DNA of 64,000 nucleotides. It comes from CAYSRJ01 sp964521865 (GTDB lineage: Bacteria; Spirochaetota; B62-G9; DRHN01). The notes below the pieces were generated by a model. That model searched no databases. It saw only the letters and a program-made list of their open reading frames with translations, and had not been told where the DNA came from. Shown piece by piece: positions 62,952 to 64,000 of this stretch (positions are counted from its first letter, which is position 1; the number at the start of each line of letters is the position of its first letter). The translations under genes and the position numbers were made by a program. Location of the stretch: positions 41,872 to 105,871 of the forward strand of contig CAZFTJ010000016.1 of the NCBI GenBank assembly GCA_964521865.1, given 5' to 3'.

Positions 62952-63704
62952 ATGAGAAAAAATACGAGGATCGAAACGATCAAAACAATATTTCTGCAGC
63001 GGGGATTCTGTTCCATAAATGAATTATTCGAAGAGATAGAAGCCTCCCGGTCGACCATAAGGCGGGATCTTACCATTTTGGAGCATCAGAATTTCATCGA
63101 GAGATATCATGGTGGCGCTGTTTGTACAGAATATGCGATGCTTTCGTATTTAAAGAGGATGAGGGTCAACAGGGAGGCGAAGGAAGAGATAGGAAAGAAA
63201 GCCGCACAGCTGGTAAAAGACAACCAAACTCTGATCATGGGTGCCGGATCGACTGCCTCGATCCTCGGAAATTACCTTGTCCACAAGAAAGGGCTCACCA
63301 TAGTCACGCCCTCGGTGAGCATCGCACGACAACTGTTGAATAAAAAGGATTTTACTGTGATTTTGACCGGAGGCGTGCTCGACCTGGAAACCCACAGTTT
63401 GACAGGCCATCTTGCTGAGCTCTCGATCGAGCAGATTCGAGCGGACATTGCCTTTATCGGCTGCGATTCGATCTCATTCTCACTCGATGTGATGAATGTA
63501 TCTTTCGATATCGCAGTATTGAAAAAGTGCATCCTGAGATCTGCTGTCGAAAAGATTTTAATAGCAGATCATACGAAGTTCGGAAAAGTCCATCTCGCGA
63601 GCATCGGCAGTATATCACAGTTCGACACACTGGTCGTTGATTCGGGACTCCCGGAAGAATACGTAAAAAGGATACGCGACATGGGAGTGGAAGTGATTAT
63701 TTAG
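62952..63704 (+). CDS. DeoR/GlpR family transcriptional regulator
   Basis: A 250-residue regulator with an N-terminal DeoR helix-turn-helix (TIKTIFLQRGFCSINELFEE shortened here; then SRSTIRRDLTILE and HGGAV) and a C-terminal sugar-phosphate-sensing DeoRC domain (LIMGAGSTASILGNYL, LTGGVLDLETHSLTG and FIGCDSISF). Family effectors are phosphorylated sugars such as the kinase product. It follows the kinase gene by 27 bases and probably controls the 57607-62924 operon. Confidence 0.92.
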   Translation: MRKNTRIETIKTIFLQRGFCSINELFEEIEASRSTIRRDLTILEHQNFIERYHGGAVCTEYAMLSYLKRMRVNREAKEEIGKKAAQLVKDNQTLIMGAGSTASILGNYLVHKKGLTIVTPSVSIARQLLNKKDFTVILTGGVLDLETHSLTGHLAELSIEQIRADIAFIGCDSISFSLDVMNVSFDIAVLKKCILRSAVEKILIADHTKFGKVHLASIGSISQFDTLVVDSGLPEEYVKRIRDMGVEVII

Positions 63705-63781
63705 TAAATAAATAAGGATTATTTTCGCACTGTTTTTGAATTGCCGGGAAAATATTGACATATGGTTTTATCTATTTAAAG

Positions 63782-63800
63782 TCTGGTATTTTGTACCAGA
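63782..63800. promoter_or_regulatory. Palindrome before the last gene
   Basis: TCTGGTATTTTGTACCAGA (7-base arms TCTGGTA/TACCAGA, 5-base centre). TTGACA lies just upstream at about 63766-63771. It looks like a repressor operator. Confidence 0.45.
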
Positions 63801-63860
63801 ATTTACAGAAAATAATAGTCTTTTACTTTTCCGTGTCCTTTTAATCACTGGGAAATTAAG

Positions 63861-63920
63861 GTAAACACCATTAGGCAAGTGCTGATTTGAATCTTCTACG
63901 ATTGAAAGTTTACTTGCCTA
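63861..63920 (+). promoter_or_regulatory. Leader with two competing inverted repeats
   Basis: TAGGCAAGT (63872-63880) pairs with ACTTGCCTA (63912-63920). Overlapping it, GTAAAC (63861-63866) can pair with GTTTAC (63908-63913). The two pairings share bases, so they exclude each other. It lies 40 bases before the last ATG. A switch-like leader is possible but not proven. Confidence 0.35.
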
Positions 63921-63959
63921 TACTTTTTACCTAGTTATTTAAAGAGAAGAGGGCTGGAG

Positions 63960-64000
63960 ATGAAATACAGAAAACTGGGAAGAACAAACCTGAATGTAAG
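63960..64000 (+). CDS. Aldo/keto reductase, N-terminus only
   Basis: ATG at 63960 opens MKYRKLGRTNLNV, the standard start of aldo/keto reductases; the gene runs off the window. GGGCTGGAG lies directly before the ATG. Its position after the DeoR gene suggests it belongs to the same catabolic region. Confidence 0.6.
   Translation, partial: MKYRKLGRTNLNV

Overview
The window reads as a chromosome segment of a carbohydrate-degrading bacterium, most likely a spirochaete (Spirochaetia). This is an inference. It rests on an MptE/DUF115-type protein beside a SurA/PpiD-like chaperone, on ABC binding proteins whose signal peptides end in A/G-rich sequence followed by charged residues without a clear lipobox, on GntR/HutC regulators, and on densely packed sugar-catabolic operons. 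No rRNA, tRNA or CRISPR array was seen.

Layout. (1) 0-5.7 kb is an accessory patch: an Rrf2-type regulator; a promoter with two Rrf2-like operators ahead of a small cysteine-rich protein and a TauE/SafE exporter; a HepT/MntA toxin-antitoxin pair; a 1.5 kb insertion sequence with recognisable terminal inverted repeats; and a Fis-like protein. (2) 5.7-13 kb is core: a phosphate transport operon (PhoU-like, PiT permease, PhoU-like), the DUF115 protein, the peptidyl-prolyl isomerase and purA. (3) 13-16.9 kb holds araB, araD and a hydroxypyruvate-isomerase-like gene.

(4) 16.9-27.5 kb is a visibly AT-rich block, all on the minus strand, that looks like an imported sulfur/amine module: TauE-type exporter, a promoter-operator, a 29-residue leader peptide, a strong hairpin, a PotABCD-type ABC transporter, a second ORF ending in the same peptide motif, a PAPS-type sulfotransferase, a class III aminotransferase broken by one in-frame amber codon, an iron-dependent alcohol dehydrogenase and ATP sulfurylase. 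The peptide motif LTI[D/N]WIESDPP, found twice around this transporter, is the most novel signal in the window.

(5) 28-45.5 kb is a set of catabolic operons: a Zn-dependent dehydrogenase; a thiolase and 3-hydroxyacyl-CoA dehydrogenase; an SDR and a GntR regulator; 2-oxoacid dehydrogenase E1beta-E2-E1alpha without E3; an FGGY kinase; an aldo/keto reductase; a UroD-like protein; an HD protein; then a formyltransferase with the PEP-hydrolase-like/Tm-1-like pair and a second GntR regulator. (6) 45.6-53.7 kb is a sugar or polyol ABC importer with a 57-residue membrane protein missing from ordinary ORF lists, two different ATPases, and two TIM-barrel epimerases. (7) 53.8-57.4 kb (minus) holds a creatininase-family hydrolase, an Fe-S CCG protein and an FAD oxidase. 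(8) 57.5-64 kb holds an epimerase, a split UxaA-type dehydratase, a LarA-like (DUF2088) protein, an FGGY kinase, a DeoR regulator and the first codons of an aldo/keto reductase.

Functionally, regions 3 and 5-8 describe uptake of sugars, polyols or sugar acids, their isomerisation or oxidation, phosphorylation by several FGGY kinases, and cleavage towards acyl-CoA or triose intermediates. Substrates cannot be fixed from sequence alone.
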